Under the pieces are notes generated by a model. That model did no database searches. It saw nothing but the letters and a program-made list of their open reading frames with translations, and was not told where the DNA came from. Both the position numbers and the translations under genes were made by a program. A DNA stretch of 41,907 bases from the NCBI GenBank assembly GCA_000432335.1, contig HF995396.1, positions 13,169 through 55,075 on the forward strand, given 5' to 3'. The DNA is from Firmicutes bacterium CAG:646. Lineage in GTDB: Bacteria > Bacillota > Clostridia > Lachnospirales > Lachnospiraceae. This document shows positions 41,590 through 41,907 of the stretch, piece by piece. The first letter of the stretch is position 1; the number at the start of each line of letters is the position of its first letter.

Positions 41590-41907
41590 ATGAGTAAAGA
41601 ATTAGCTAAAACGTACGACCCGAAGGGGTTGGAAGATCGTCTTTATCAGAAATGGCTGGATAACGGCTATTTTCATGCGCAGGTAAACAGAGATAAGAAA
41701 CCGTTTACGATTGTAATGCCCCCGCCAAATGTAACGGGACAGCTTCATATGGGTCATGCGCTGGATGAGACCATGCAGGATATCCTGATCCGTTTTAAGA
41801 GAATGCAGGGATATGAAGCTTTATGGCAGCCGGGAACGGACCATGCAGCTATCGCTACGGAAGTAAAGGTTATTGAAAAGTTAAAATCTATGGGCATTGA
41901 TAAAAAT
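41590..41907 (+). CDS. valS: Valyl-tRNA synthetase, N-terminal part (cut by window edge)
   Basis: The ATG at 41590 follows AGGAGG. The visible 106 residues (MSKELAKTYDPKGLEDRLYQ, then FTIVMPPPNVTGQLHMGHAL) contain the class I HIGH motif as HMGH and the WQPGTDHAAIATE stretch specific to ValRS. The enzyme attaches valine to tRNA-Val. The Val T-box immediately upstream agrees. The gene runs off the window end. Confidence 0.97.
   Translation, partial: MSKELAKTYDPKGLEDRLYQKWLDNGYFHAQVNRDKKPFTIVMPPPNVTGQLHMGHALDETMQDILIRFKRMQGYEALWQPGTDHAAIATEVKVIEKLKSMGIDKN

Overview
The window looks like a chromosomal segment of a gut Lachnospiraceae-type Clostridia (Blautia/Dorea/Ruminococcus-like). The basis is moderate GC, strong GGAGG-type ribosome binding sites, a T-box in front of valS, a CmpB-family membrane protein, a DUF4250 small protein, a YhaM-type nuclease and MutS2. 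Species-level placement is not possible by eye. No rRNA, tRNA, CRISPR array or complete transposon was seen.

Layout. (1) 1-3880, minus strand: mutS2 followed by an OmpR-type response regulator and its histidine kinase, which is cut by the window edge inside its H-box. (2) 4088-7965, plus: a membrane-anchored HtrA-like protein that has lost its catalytic triad, a YhaM-type HD/OB 3'-5' exoribonuclease, and an RlmD/RumA-type rRNA methyltransferase. (3) 8066-10941: an AT-richer three-gene island with a DUF4268 nuclease-like protein, a putative PD-(D/E)xK restriction endonuclease and a C5-cytosine methyltransferase that strongly resembles M.HaeIII (GGCC). (4) 10977-19090: two adjacent two-component/ABC-transporter modules of the peptide-antibiotic sensing/detoxification type. 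The first is intact. The second is decaying: its FtsX-type permease and its response regulator each carry a frameshift plus an internal deletion, and its kinase has an aberrant G1 box.

(5) 19092-31028: a potassium island. It starts after a 193-bp imperfect palindrome and contains a 38-aa membrane peptide, kdpF, kdpA, kdpB, kdpC, a kinase-less KdpD, a 61-aa membrane protein, a KtrB/TrkH channel, a KtrA/TrkA gate, a second KdpD-like protein that carries the kinase but lacks the KdpD/Usp part, and kdpE. Together these encode an ATP-driven K+ pump, a K+ channel with its RCK gate, and a KdpDE regulator whose sensor is split and partly duplicated between two genes.

(6) 31196-37005: an SLC13/ArsB-like permease, a seven-unit direct-repeat array with about 11-bp period, a remnant of an AlbA_2/divergent-AAA protein, clpB with a CIRCE-like operator on its promoter, a DUF4250 protein, a CmpB-family membrane protein, then a cobalamin riboswitch followed by unassigned structured RNA and a terminator. 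(7) 37075-41907: a 1375-aa RND (HAE1-type) exporter with a long coiled-coil insertion, then a Val T-box leader and the start of valS, which runs off the window.

The items most worth a second look are the split/duplicated KdpD, the 11-bp repeat array, the triad-less HtrA protein, the restriction-modification island with its unassigned nuclease, and the B12 riboswitch placed ahead of an RND exporter.
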